A stretch of 64,000 nt of DNA from the NCBI GenBank assembly GCA_965249895.1, contig CBDFNC010000004.1, positions 124,001 to 188,000 on the forward strand. The letters run 5' to 3'. Made by a program: the position numbers and the translations under genes. Numbering within the stretch: the stretch's first letter is position 1; each line of letters opens with the position of its first letter. This DNA comes from CBDFNC01 sp965249895. GTDB lineage: Bacteria > Pseudomonadota > Gammaproteobacteria > Enterobacterales > CBDFNC01. The notes below the pieces were generated by a model. That model did no database searches and was not told where the DNA came from. It saw only the letters and a program-made list of their open reading frames with translations. This document shows positions 53,610 through 63,078 of the stretch, piece by piece.

Positions 53610-54071
53610 TTAGGGGGTTTTCGATGACTCTACATGACTGTAGGCTTGCCCCGCAATTACCGCCCCAAGTAAAAAAACACCATAAAGTATATAAAAGGTG
53701 AAATCACTGTGAACAGTACTCTGGAAAAAAGAAAGTTCTATTTCTCCAGAGTTAACCTTTAGCCAATCAATTTCAATAGTATAAAATAAATACGCTTTGA
53801 GAAATAGCAGTGATGCCAAGGTCAAGTTGTATGTGCTAATAAACCAGATATGAGATCGACCAGACTCTGTCATTATCTTGGAGAAGGCGGTTGCATACAA
53901 CAAGCTAACAATCGCGAACAAAACTAACGCGAAAGGCCACCACCCTTTAACATCAACACTATGGAACCAGCCAAGTAATAGTCCAAAGGCGTTAGCCAAA
54001 AATAGAAGAGCGAATACCGCAACGACAACCTGCCAATAGCCAGCGCTCCACTTACTCGTATTCTTCAGCAT
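53610..54071 (-). CDS. four-helix membrane protein of unknown function
   Basis: 153 residues from ATG 54071, with GGAGGAGG upstream, beginning MLKNTSKW. Four hydrophobic helices (about 12-31, 40-58, 68-90, 120-140). No family recognised. The gene lies between the 3' end of a group II intron (upstream) and an IS91 end (its stop codon overlaps the shared TTAGTTAG), as expected of a former integron cassette gene. Confidence 0.65.
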   Translation of the reverse strand: MLKNTSKWSAGYWQVVVAVFALLFLANAFGLLLGWFHSVDVKGWWPFALVLFAIVSLLYATAFSKIMTESGRSHIWFISTYNLTLASLLFLKAYLFYTIEIDWLKVNSGEIELSFFQSTVHSDFTFYILYGVFLLGAVIAGQAYSHVESSKTP

Positions 54072-54215
54072 AACAATCCTCCTCCGTGACCCCATCGTGG
54101 TAGAGCGGCTTGTTACCAAGCCGACCCCACACAGATCCGGACGTGCGGAACTACCGCATCGGAATGCCGCATCACCGGATCTTCAGTTATATATTCGCTC
54201 GTGTAAAACACGGCC

Positions 54216-54868
54216 CTAGTACCAGTCGATCAGCACAAATCGTTTGCTGACGCTCGGTCTCTCAATTTCAAAATACTCTAGCATCTTCTTGAAATTACTC
54301 CAATTATAACTTCGTCGACCACTTCGCCGGTTCAACCATTTATATAAAGTATGTAAAACATAACTGTGTACACCTGATAAACTGCGGCTGTTGTCGGGGA
54401 GCCCGAAGTAATTTCTAAACCCTGTCAGTTTTCGTTTTAATTGTGGCAGCCAATCCCTCAGTTTTAATGAACGCTTGGCTTTGATCCATTGGTAATTCAC
54501 TCAGTGTCGCCTTCTGTTTCTTCACAGCGGTTCGCCGCCTGAGCCTTACCTTACCGTTTGAATCTGTCCCCCAATAAAACTCAAACCCTAGAAATACAAA
54601 AAGACGTTTTCGGTCTACGTGAAATCGGCTGAACCGCATCAGAGAGGTTTTATCTTCTGCGACGTCTAAATTGAACTTCTTCAATCGTTTCGGTAATACT
54701 TTATAGAAGCGTTCGGCATCATTAGCGAATTGAAACGCGCAGACAAAATCATCTGCGAAGCGGATCATCATTGCTCGGCCTCGCATCTTCGGCTTTACTT
54801 TCTTTTCGAACCAGAGATCTAACGCGTAATGCAGATAAATGTTAGCTAGCACGGAGCTGATAATCCCC
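54216..54868 (-). pseudogene. group II intron reverse transcriptase/maturase, 3' part (RT-1)
   Basis: Starts at the RIT element edge with GIISSVLANIYLHYALDLWFEKKV, then the RT catalytic motif IRFADDFVCAF. After a frameshift near 54490 comes the maturase end WIKAKRSLKLRDWLPQL ... LYKWLNRRSGRRSYNW. The N-terminal half is missing. A group II intron domain V-like 3' end follows at 54110-54200 on the same strand (GTTCCGCACGTCCGGATC). Confidence 0.88.
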
Positions 54869-54969
54869 CTTATGCGTAGTAAGTGATTATGCAAAGTAAC
54901 CGGCTGCGGCATACGGTTTCCGGGCTGTTAGGCCTAAATTACTTTGCATAATATTATGACCCACCCCGG

Positions 54970-55981
54970 CTAGAGAGCCGTCAGCCAAGCGAGTAAATCT
55001 TCATCTTTGTTCCATTGCGGGAGTTTGGTGGGAACCATGTCTGGATAGGCTTTTTCTAACGCTTTACGTTTCAGCTCCGTATCTGCGCGAGCATAGACTT
55101 CTGTCGTTGCAATATCAGCATGCCCTAAAAGGTCACGGATATAGATCAGGCTGACTCCGGCCTGGAGTAATAACATAGCTTTGGTGTGCCTTAGCAAATG
55201 CGGCGTTACCTTATCGGGGATAATCGAGGATACGGCTCTGGCCTGAGATACGTATTTGGACAGGATAAATGCGACGCCGGCACGCGTCATTTTATTGCGT
55301 TGTCGATTAAAAAATAATGGGTGATCTTTCATGCTGTTGTGGCTTAAATAAGCCTCGGCCATATACTGACTGAGTAATGCTGCTGCATTGGCCATAAGCG
55401 GCACTTGTCTTGTTTTTCGGCCTTTGCCGGTAAGGGTAACAACGGGAGGAAGATCCAACCGGACGTCACGGACTCTCAGATCAATTAACTCTTGCACCCG
55501 TATCATACAAGACTGAGAGCAGAGTCAAATCGCGGCGGCCACGGGCTTTCGTGAGATCAGGCTGCGCCAGGAGCAGCTTAAGTGCTTCGGGCGACAGCTG
55601 ATTTACCGTCGGCTTGGGCGCATTTTTCATCGGCAGAGAGAGGATCTGCTGGCACGACAACAAACCCACCGGATCTTCGGCTTGCATATAACGATAAAAA
55701 CCGTGAATACAAGCCAACCGCTGGTTCCTTGTAGAGATGCTATTGTGTCTTTCCTGCTCCAGCCAGGCAAGGAAACCAATAATGAAGGCACTATCAATAT
55801 GCTTCAAGCAAAGCCGCTCAAGGGATATCCCCCGCACCTGTTTGCAATAAAGTAGAAGCACTTTGAACGTGTCTCGGTATGATTTGATCGTGTTGGGGCT
55901 GACGTTACGCTGCCCAGGCAGATAGTTAGCCAAATAATGGGAAAGCGCCTTGGCAAAATCAGTCGGTTGCATTATCGTCAC
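54970..55981 (-). pseudogene. RIT third tyrosine recombinase, frameshifted
   Basis: N-terminal SAM-like core-binding domain (55981-55481), then the catalytic domain (55506-54970) with HLLRHTKAMLLLQAG, LGHADIATTEVYARAD and the tyrosine. At the join, LLSVLYDTGAR runs to a stop while RVQELIDLRV continues in another frame. The missing bases fit loss of one copy of an 8-bp CGGGTGCA direct repeat. It overlaps the second recombinase by 23 bp. Confidence 0.9.
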
Positions 55982-56945
55982 CTCCCACAGCCGGGATCAA
56001 CGGTCCAAAAGCATGCGCCACTTTCGCTGTAATATCCGGGTAAACTTCGGCTGTAAGCCTTAAATAGCGGGTGGTGTCATGAAACGAATGATGACCAAGG
56101 TAGGTTTTGAGTACAGGTAAATAAGTTGCCAGATCTTTACCTTGCAACACCCAGTTTCTCATACAGTGAACCGCAAACGTATGGCGGAAGTCGTGCATCC
56201 GCGGTCCTTTTCCCCAGCTGCCATGTGAGATCCTGGCTTGCCAAAGGAATTTCCTGAAGTTCTTATACGCATTCCCGCGGCTGACCGCTTGGCCATTGGG
56301 GTCAGGGAAGAAATAGGCATTGTTATCCGAAAACGAATGAACCTGCTTTGTATAGTCATCACACCGACGAAGCAACTCACTGGATATCGGCACCAGCCTG
56401 TCTTTGTTAAATTTGCCGTCAATGACGGTCAGTACGCCAGTCGCTAAATCTACGTTCCCGAGTTTAAGGTCAAGGGCTTCTGAGATACGTAATCCGCAAC
56501 CGTACAACAGACGAAACAGCAGCGGCATAATCCAATGCCGGAGCGGGACTTCGGCGTGGTAATGACAGGCATCGGTTTGTTTAAAAAATGCAGCAAGCTC
56601 TTCGTTGCTGAAAATGTAAGGGATATACTCAGGCCCCTTAGGAATACTGCCGTTGGGCAGCACATAGGCGCACTCGCCAAGCCTGAGCATATACATGGCC
56701 AGTTGCCTGACGGCGCCTGCCCGCCCCCGCTGGGTGGCCTGCGCTTCATTTAGCCGTTTTTGAGCCCATGCCTGGACGAGGTTTTTTGACAGGGTCAGCT
56801 CTGTACAGCCATATGCCAGGCAGAACTGATCAAACTTAAAAAGCGTGCGGGCGTTGCTGGCGTATTTATATCCCAGCGCCTGTTTTTCCCGGATCATGCC
56901 CTGGATAAATGGCTGAAATGGGCTCTCGTATGTAAATTTGCTCAT
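55959..56945 (-). CDS. RIT second tyrosine recombinase
   Basis: 328 residues. Core-binding domain about 10-115; catalytic domain about 130-315 with R in LLYGCGLRISEALDLK, HxxR in MHDFRHTFAVHC, and YLGHHSFHDTTRYLRL containing the late His and the Tyr nucleophile. It overlaps the first recombinase stop by 4 bases (ATGA), so translation is coupled. Appears intact. Confidence 0.93.
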   Translation of the reverse strand: MSKFTYESPFQPFIQGMIREKQALGYKYASNARTLFKFDQFCLAYGCTELTLSKNLVQAWAQKRLNEAQATQRGRAGAVRQLAMYMLRLGECAYVLPNGSIPKGPEYIPYIFSNEELAAFFKQTDACHYHAEVPLRHWIMPLLFRLLYGCGLRISEALDLKLGNVDLATGVLTVIDGKFNKDRLVPISSELLRRCDDYTKQVHSFSDNNAYFFPDPNGQAVSRGNAYKNFRKFLWQARISHGSWGKGPRMHDFRHTFAVHCMRNWVLQGKDLATYLPVLKTYLGHHSFHDTTRYLRLTAEVYPDITAKVAHAFGPLIPAVGGDDNATD

Positions 56946-58180
56946 GATCTGAATACCTCGTCAGGATCTAGCGCACATTCGCGCAGTTTGCTGATGTCCA
57001 CTTTTAGGTAGACAGCAGTGGAGTCTGAGCTGATGTGCCCTAATATATCTGAGATGACAGGAAGGGGGGTATTTTCACTAAGCAACCTGCTGGCCAGTGT
57101 GTGCCGCAGGGAATGCATGCCTTTTTTCTTTGCTGGAGAAATAGGTACCTTAGCCAGTTTCATATACTTGACTATGATTTGGTGCAGCCTGTCTTCATCT
57201 GAAAAAGGCTCCAAATGCGCAAGGCAGCGCAAAAATACGTAGGGTGATCCGGTTGCTGGTCGCCCGTTTTTCAAGTAATCAATGATGGCCCAACCAATTT
57301 CGGGCAGCAGGGGAAGACTGACTACTCGGGATGTTTTCGACTGTACCAAGTCGATGCGGTTATCCCGCCAATTCAGATTACTTAACTTCAAGTGCTTGAT
57401 ATCACGGGTTCTCAGGCCGAGACGCGTGACCAGGAGAAGAATGGCATAATCCCTTTTTCCGGCGGGGTTGCCTCTGTCGACGGCATCGAGCAGTTTAGTG
57501 ACATTATCCAGCGTCCATACCGAAGGGATCCGGCTCTGCTTCCTGGCTCTTATGGCGGGGATAGTTTGCGCCAGATCCTGCGGGTGAAGCTGGTTATCGT
57601 GTAGATAGCGCAACAAAGATCGCATTCCGCACAGCTCTAGTTCGACGGTTTTATAGCCGTATCCTAACAATGTCTTGATGTAACCGGCGGTATGTTTGGC
57701 TGTGATATCAGCGACCCGCCAGATGCCCTGTGACTCAACAAAACTCAGAAACTTTTCAGCTATCTTTCGATAGTGGTTTATAGTGGCGTTAGAGTACTCC
57801 TTCTGTTGGCAATACACCTTGTAAAGCCGAAATATGCCTTTGAATTCGTTGGTTTGCAGTAATTCTTTCTGCTTGTAGTATCTGCGCAGTACGCTGCCAT
57901 GCTGTTGAAAGTCACCGAGCATAAGAATGACCCGGAGGGTATTGATGTTCGACTGTGTCAGTTTGCCGGCTTTTTCCAGCACAAAAAAGTTGTATTGGCT
58001 ATCGAGAAACCGCAAACCTGCTTCTTCAGTAAAGTGATCGAGGCCCTCAGTGTCTAAGAATCCAGCGATACGCCGCCACATCTGGCGATAGTAATTTATG
58101 CTCGATTCAGTGTAATACAGGCGGTATAGCTCTTTTTCGAGGCGAGCTACTAATTCATGAAAGGTCAGGTTACTCATCAT
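56942..58180 (-). CDS. RIT first tyrosine recombinase
   Basis: About 412 residues; ATG 58180 or 58177 follows GGAGG. Large N-terminal region (about 1-200) with two SAM-like parts, then the catalytic domain: R in LLVTRLGLRTRDIKHLKL, HSLRHTLASRLLSEN, and ILGHISSDSTAVYLKVD with the nucleophilic Tyr. First gene of the trio, promoter presumably in 58181-58288. Appears intact. Confidence 0.92.
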   Translation of the reverse strand: MMSNLTFHELVARLEKELYRLYYTESSINYYRQMWRRIAGFLDTEGLDHFTEEAGLRFLDSQYNFFVLEKAGKLTQSNINTLRVILMLGDFQQHGSVLRRYYKQKELLQTNEFKGIFRLYKVYCQQKEYSNATINHYRKIAEKFLSFVESQGIWRVADITAKHTAGYIKTLLGYGYKTVELELCGMRSLLRYLHDNQLHPQDLAQTIPAIRARKQSRIPSVWTLDNVTKLLDAVDRGNPAGKRDYAILLLVTRLGLRTRDIKHLKLSNLNWRDNRIDLVQSKTSRVVSLPLLPEIGWAIIDYLKNGRPATGSPYVFLRCLAHLEPFSDEDRLHQIIVKYMKLAKVPISPAKKKGMHSLRHTLASRLLSENTPLPVISDILGHISSDSTAVYLKVDISKLRECALDPDEVFRS

Positions 58181-58321
58181 ACATTCCTCCAAAATAGGTG
58201 GAGAGAAGTTTTCTTCTCCCTCAATATTTCAGAGTGTTATGTCAAGTAAATCAGCAGTGAATCCTTTAACGACGGGCTTTTTTACGGATTACTTTGCATA
58301 ATCACTTACTACGCATAAGGG

Positions 58322-59001
58322 GGGCCTTTATCTCCTTTACTCTCTAATATTTTATTAGACGAGTTGGACAAAAAGCTAACCTATAAGCAACTTAAGTTTG
58401 CTCGCTATGCCGATGACATCATCATCTTGGTGAAAAGCAAAGACAAAGGTAAACAGGTCAAAAAGGAAATATCCACATATATAACCCAGCGCTTGAAGTT
58501 GGTAGTTAATGAGTCCAAAAGTCGAGTCGGCCCCGTGTCTGGCTCAAAGTTTCTTGGCTTTACCTTTCGATACGGGAAAGTGCAGATCCATAAAAATGCT
58601 TTGAAATTATTTAAAGCAAAAGTAAGGGAGCTCACCAACCGAAATTGGGGAATCGCTATGACACGACAAATTCATAAGCTCACGCAATTTCTACGCGGCT
58701 GGGGATATTACTTCTTGATTGCTACGCCTACCAACTAACGGTAGATCTAGACCATTGGATCCGGCGAAGGCTGCGCATGTGTTACTGGCGACAGTGGCGA
58801 AAACCTCGCACCAAAGTTAGAAGTCTAATCAAACTGGGTGTGAGTGAACGGCTGGCTATTTCCTGTGGAATAAGCAGCAAAGGACCGTGCCGTAGCTCTA
58901 AAACAAAAGGAATTAACATTGCAATTAGCAATGAGTTCCTCGCTACGCAAGGTCTGGTGTCACTGAAGGACATTTGGATCAGTATTCATTACGAGAGATG
59001 A
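58322..59001 (+). pseudogene. group II intron reverse transcriptase, 3' part (RT-2)
   Basis: Begins at the RIT edge with GGPLSPLLSNILLDELDKKL; FARYADDIIILV is the catalytic YADD motif; then NESKSRVGPVSGSKFLGFTF. A one-base frameshift near 58730 separates the last part (YQLTVDLDHW, RRLRMCYWRQWRKPRTKVR to HYER), the maturase domain. Different sequence and opposite strand from RT-1. The type (YADD, short maturase) suits bacterial class C introns, which favour attC sites. Confidence 0.87.
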
Positions 59002-59070
59002 ACCGCCCATTGCGGACCCGCACGATGGGTGGTGTGGGGGCTGGAGGCTAGATACCTCCGGCTACCCGAT
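59002..59070 (+). ncRNA. 3' end of group II intron RNA
   Basis: GAACCGCCCATTGCGGACCC ... GGTGGTGTGGGGG and the following CTGGAGG-ctagata-CCTCC stem, ending CTACCCGATTAT, resemble the domain V/VI end of group II introns next to their RT stop. The exact 3' splice point is not certain. It lies about 8 bp from the stop of the cassette gene on the other strand. Confidence 0.55.
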
Positions 59071-59077
59071 TATGTGT

Positions 59078-59500
59078 TTACCAAAGCTTCCACCAAGGTT
59101 TCTTATTTTGGGGTAAAGTATGATTTTCAGGAAATAGTATTTCTCCGTTATCAGAACTTACATCGAAAAAACCAACTGAATGTTTGATTGCCAACTCTCG
59201 CATTTTATTGAAAGCCTCCTCAGACTCAGACCAAGAGAAGGCAGAATAGATAACAGACTTTCCAATACAATGATCAGTTATTTTGGGATCATCGACATCG
59301 TCTGATGCCAGTGGTCCGTTCATTGCAGGAAAGTATTCGATCATCTCATTAAACCAAGCCTGAAGTGAATCAGTTGTAACATTATGATCTTGGTAAGAGT
59401 GCTCTTCACCCCACTCAACTTGCTGAGCGAACCAATCCATGAACTCTTCTCGCACCGTTGGGGCAACTTTAGAATCAAATACCATCAAGTCGTAACTCAC
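59078..59500 (-). CDS. hypothetical protein, integron cassette type
   Basis: 140 residues from GTG 59500 (GGAGA upstream; an ATG at 59521 overlaps the attC edge). The sequence YDLMVFDSKVAPTVREEFMDWF ... GPLASDDVDDPKITDHCIGKSVIYSAFSWSESEEAF ... HSVGFFDVSS belongs to a conserved family of unknown function; an immunity-type role has been suggested for similar proteins but is not shown. Soluble, acidic. An attC site lies immediately upstream, so it is a cassette gene. Confidence 0.75.
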   Translation of the reverse strand: MSYDLMVFDSKVAPTVREEFMDWFAQQVEWGEEHSYQDHNVTTDSLQAWFNEMIEYFPAMNGPLASDDVDDPKITDHCIGKSVIYSAFSWSESEEAFNKMRELAIKHSVGFFDVSSDNGEILFPENHTLPQNKKPWWKLW

Positions 59501-59520
59501 ACGCAATCTCCATGAACACA

Positions 59521-59618
59521 TAACGCCCTGTTAACAGGCAATAAAATAGTTGGCTAAAATTAGCGACGAAGGAGCAAAATCCAACTGTTTTTTGTCCTTG
59601 TTTAACAGCTTGTTGAAC
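59521..59618 (-). other. integron attC recombination site (VCR-like)
   Basis: Read on the minus strand it starts GTTCAACAAGCTGTTAAAC and ends CCTGTTAACAGGGCGTTA, the usual ends of marine attC sites. About 98 bp. The arms CTGTTAAC-AGG and CCTTGTTTAACAG pair imperfectly, as do AGTTGG and CCAACT further in, leaving extrahelical bases. No integron integrase gene is in the window. Confidence 0.75.
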
Positions 59619-59700
59619 GAAGCCGCTGTGCGGCAGGAAAAAGCATCTTCATCTCTACTTCTTATATACCCTGAATGTCTTAGGGTGTAAGGAGTTACTG

Positions 59701-60624
59701 ATGAACAACGACGAACAAACCCGCTTTAATAAACTCTATCCACAATATCTTAATGAATTGACTTTACAAGGAAAAAGCTCAGAAACAATCGAAATGTATA
59801 ATTGCTATATCCGCCATATTGCGACGCACTTCGATACCTGTCCTGACCATCTCTCCACTGAGCAACTTAAGCGCTATTTTATTACCCTGGTTGAAAACAA
59901 ATCATGGAGCTCGGTCAAGATTGCCCGCAATGCCATCCAGTTTTTCTATAAACATGTGCTCGAGCGACCCTGGGTGTGGGTCAACATCGTCAAGCCGCCT
60001 AAAGTACAAACGCTGCAAGATGTATTAACCCAAACTGAGGTTAACTCGATAATTAATGCCACCCGCAAATTGAGCTATCAGGTCTACTTTCTGACCACCT
60101 ACAGCATGGGCCTGCGTCTCAGTGAGTCCCTTAACTTAAAAGTCTCCGATATTGACAGTCATTTAATGCGCGTCCATCTGCGTTTTACCAAAAGCAAAAA
60201 GGACCGCTTTGTCGACCTGCCCCATAAAACCCTGTTGGCACTGCGTCGATATTGGCGAACCCACCGTCATCCAACATTGCTGTTTCCGGGTGGACATCCC
60301 CCGCATATTCGTAATGGCAAACCCATGGTCATGGATAAAGGTGGGGTACAAAAAGCCATAAAATTAGTCGCCAAAGACTGTGCTATCAGTAAGAACGTAC
60401 ATATTCATACCTTACGCCATTCTCTGGCCACCCATTTGCTTGAACGCGGCTTATCGTTAAGCGCGATTGCCCATATTCTTGGCCACCAGGACCTAAAAAC
60501 CACCGCCATGTATGCCCACATGACGCCGCTAGTACAACAAAGCAGTGCCTTAATGCTCAACGATATGATTGAGGGGTTTGATATTGACTGGGTTGATGGC
60601 AAACAAGGTGAGCCCCATGATTAA
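59701..60624 (+). CDS. tyrosine recombinase of the IS91 element
   Basis: 307 residues. N-terminal core-binding domain (about 10-90), catalytic domain with R in YSMGLRLSESLNLK, HTLRHSLATHLLERG, and ILGHQDLKTTAMYAHM with the Tyr. TAAGGAG lies before the ATG. The gene overlaps the transposase start by 8 bases, an arrangement seen in several IS91-type elements where the recombinase's role is unknown. Confidence 0.93.
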   Translation: MNNDEQTRFNKLYPQYLNELTLQGKSSETIEMYNCYIRHIATHFDTCPDHLSTEQLKRYFITLVENKSWSSVKIARNAIQFFYKHVLERPWVWVNIVKPPKVQTLQDVLTQTEVNSIINATRKLSYQVYFLTTYSMGLRLSESLNLKVSDIDSHLMRVHLRFTKSKKDRFVDLPHKTLLALRRYWRTHRHPTLLFPGGHPPHIRNGKPMVMDKGGVQKAIKLVAKDCAISKNVHIHTLRHSLATHLLERGLSLSAIAHILGHQDLKTTAMYAHMTPLVQQSSALMLNDMIEGFDIDWVDGKQGEPHD

Positions 60625-61681
60625 CCTCGCTATGCTCGCCAAACGTTATCGCGCAGAGTTAGAGCGTGACTATGCGCATCTCATCCACCCCGTTCACCGC
60701 CGGGCGCTGCAGAGCATCATCGATTGCCATACCCCACAAGCCGGAGAGCTGCTGTATCATTGTGACCATTGCCAGTTGGAGACTCTGCGGTATCCCAGTT
60801 GCGGCCACCGTCATTGCCCGGCTTGTCAGCACAACGCCAACAATGACTGGTTAGCGGCGCAGCAGCAAAAGTGTCTGCCGGTTGATTATTATCTAATCAC
60901 CTTCACGCTTCCGTATCAGCTCAGGGCCTTTGTCTGGCGCCACCAAACGTGGGCTTATCAAGCGCTGTTTCAGGCTGCCAGGCAAACTATTGATGGCTTT
61001 TTTCAGCGAGATAAACAGCTTAGTGAGTACACCGGCCTGATTGGCGTGTTGCATACCCATTCTAGGCGGCTCGATTTTCATCCCCATGTCCACTTTGTGG
61101 TCCCGGCTGGCGGCATGGATAAAACCAGAGCGTTATGGCAAACCAAGGCCGGCAAATACCTGTTTAAAGCGGATAATCTGGCCAAGGTGTTTCGCGGTAA
61201 GTTCATCGCACAAATGTGCCAGGCTCGCTACTTCTTGCCTGCCAACACCGCTAAAACTTGGGTTGCCGATTGCGAATATGTTGGCAAAGGCAGCAGTGCA
61301 CTGACCTACTTAGCCCGCTACCTCTACCGCGGTGTCATCAGTGAGCACAACATCCTGTCACTGCATGGCGATAAAGTCACCTTCCGCTATCGAGACAGTG
61401 CCAGCAAGCGAACCAAAACCATCACCGAAGCGGCAAGCGCATTCCTGTGGCGGGTGTTACAACATGTTCTGCCGAAAGGCTTTCGTCGAGCACGTAGTTA
61501 TGGCTTCTTGCACGGCAACGCCAAACAAACCTTAAAACGGTTACAACTGATGCTCAAGGTCGTATTACCAGCTGTGCTCAGCAGAATACAAAAAATGGTG
61601 TGCTGTCCAAAATGCCACGATGAAATGGACCTCTGCTTTATCCGCCGAGGCCGCCATGTCATCTTCGGCCTGACGAGCTAA
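60617..61681 (+). CDS. IS91 rolling-circle (HUH, Y1) transposase
   Basis: 354 residues from ATG 60617. An N-terminal zinc finger (YHCDHCQLETLRYPSCGHRHCPACQ) is followed by the HUH motif in RLDFHPHVHFVVPAGG (about 150-165). The catalytic tyrosine lies in YLARYLYRGVIS (about 235). A C-terminal CCPKC...C segment follows. It nicks one strand and moves the element by rolling-circle transposition. It appears intact. Confidence 0.95.
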   Translation: MINLAMLAKRYRAELERDYAHLIHPVHRRALQSIIDCHTPQAGELLYHCDHCQLETLRYPSCGHRHCPACQHNANNDWLAAQQQKCLPVDYYLITFTLPYQLRAFVWRHQTWAYQALFQAARQTIDGFFQRDKQLSEYTGLIGVLHTHSRRLDFHPHVHFVVPAGGMDKTRALWQTKAGKYLFKADNLAKVFRGKFIAQMCQARYFLPANTAKTWVADCEYVGKGSSALTYLARYLYRGVISEHNILSLHGDKVTFRYRDSASKRTKTITEAASAFLWRVLQHVLPKGFRRARSYGFLHGNAKQTLKRLQLMLKVVLPAVLSRIQKMVCCPKCHDEMDLCFIRRGRHVIFGLTS

Positions 61682-62053
61682 AACAAGGATGTGTCCAAGC
61701 AAAAGGAGTTGTGGCGTAGCAAAATAAACTTGAAGTTAGGAGAGTGAATGCCACGATAAAAAAACCGTAAATACAGTTGGTTGCCAATATCCCGTTGGCA
61801 ATCCGGGCCGTGCTCGGCTCGAAAAAAAGAGCAACATAAAGCCCTCCTTCCTCGCGATGAGATATTTCCTATATAAGTAGCCCCGGGCTTGTCCAACGAC
61901 TGGATTAAGTCGCGGCTGCGCGCGACCTATCCTTGTTAGTTAGCATGCTTTACATTAATCTATATGGAGAGATATACAATACGGCACTAAATTTTTTTTA
62001 TGCCAGTTCCAAGCAAATTCAATAAAAACATTGTCGATTTTGAATTGATAATA

Positions 62054-62208
62054 AGTACCTAGGTAAAAGTTATTCTGAATTTAGATGGATAATTAGACAG
62101 GATGTTTTTTACACACTTGGTCAGATTTTCAAATGTTTCAAAAGCGCAGGTGGGAAGCCATTCATACTTAATTTTCCGCCATAGTATTTCTATGATATTC
62201 AGCTCTGG
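62054..62208 (-). mobile_element. IS630 remnant (3' end), cut by IS21
   Basis: Nearly identical, reversed, to the right end of the IS630 at 44452-45602: starts at TA with AGTACCTAGGTAAAAGTT and includes the coding for ELNIIEILWRKIKYEWLPTC. It stops at CTCTGG where IS21 begins. Confidence 0.88.
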
Positions 62209-62320
62209 TGCGTATTCTCATGAAGATGATCACTCATTCTCACCGAAGCTGATCGCTTGTTCTCATCGATGCTGATCACGCTTCGGTGCCATTTTTCGGC
62301 TCGGCAACAGTTTTAATTGA

Positions 62321-63067
62321 TCACTGTGGATCCGTCAAGTTAATTGCTACTTTGCGCATTGATTCTCCCTGCAATTCAATTCGCTGTGCACGGTGGATCA
62401 ATCTGTCCATTATCGCATCTGCATACGTCGCTTCCCCAATCAATTCATGCCACTTGGCTACTGGTAATTGGCTCATTATGATCATCGACCCTTGATCGTG
62501 TCTTGCATCGATTATGTCCAGCAGATCACTGCGGTGCTGGGGCGTTAATGTTTCCATTCCCCAATCATCCAGGATCAGGATCGGCGTTTTATTTAACTGA
62601 TTGAGAAAGCGCGGGTAACTGCCTTCACCGTGCACCTGGCGTAACTGCTCTTGTAACCCTTTCATCCTGAAGTAGCGTACTGCCACACCTTGTTGGCAGA
62701 AGTAATGACCAATCGCGCAGCCCAGATACGTTTTGCCACTCCCTGTCGCACCAGTAAAAATAAGGCTCTGGTGATGTTTAAGCCAGTGCCCTTCAAGTAA
62801 GCTGCGGATCTTGGATTTTTCAATGCCACGGCTCGTGCGGTAATCGATATGGCTCGGATGGGCTGCCAGCCTGAATTTCGCTTGCTTGACTAAACGTTCG
62901 ATCTTTCGTTGTTCCCGTGTGGTTATTTCTTCCCCCAACAAGAGTGATAACCGATCATGGAAACTTAAATCAGTATATAAATGAGGTTGTTCTTCCTGAC
63001 GTGCCAAACTGTCCATCAGGGTACTTAAACGTAAGTCAGTAAGTTGCTGTGTTAATTGTGAATTCAT
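62321..63067 (-). CDS. istB: IS21 helper ATPase IstB
   Basis: 248 residues. AAA+ ATPase with Walker A GATGSGKTYLGCA (about 107-119), Walker B ILILDDWGMETL (about 167-178) and the sensor region IIMSQLPVAKWH. It stimulates IstA transposase and selects targets. It lies 11 bp after istA. It appears complete. Confidence 0.95.
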   Translation of the reverse strand: MNSQLTQQLTDLRLSTLMDSLARQEEQPHLYTDLSFHDRLSLLLGEEITTREQRKIERLVKQAKFRLAAHPSHIDYRTSRGIEKSKIRSLLEGHWLKHHQSLIFTGATGSGKTYLGCAIGHYFCQQGVAVRYFRMKGLQEQLRQVHGEGSYPRFLNQLNKTPILILDDWGMETLTPQHRSDLLDIIDARHDQGSMIIMSQLPVAKWHELIGEATYADAIMDRLIHRAQRIELQGESMRKVAINLTDPQ

Positions 63068-63078
63068 CTTTATTTTCC

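Larger units (their letters stand above)
54865..58323 (-). mobile_element. recombinase-in-trio (RIT) element
   Basis: Three consecutive, overlapping tyrosine recombinase genes between perfect 35-bp inverted repeats (54865-54899 and 58289-58323; CCCCCTTATGCGTAG... / ...CTACGCATAAGGGGG). The left end has a further inner inverted copy of TTATGCAAAGTAA (near 54935). Three overlapping recombinases with terminal repeats define RIT elements. Both ends abut the same conserved G-G-x-x-S-P motif of two different reverse transcriptase genes. Confidence 0.9.
59619..61943 (+). mobile_element. IS91-family element with its own tyrosine recombinase
   Basis: Starts right after GAAC (59615-59618), one of the two tetranucleotide targets known for IS91, at the outer core of the attC site. 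Carries a tyrosine recombinase and an overlapping Y1-transposase gene, and ends near CCTTGTTAGTTAG with a hairpin (GTCGCGGC / GCGCGAC). A deleted copy at 53113-53608 shares that end. Confidence 0.85.
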
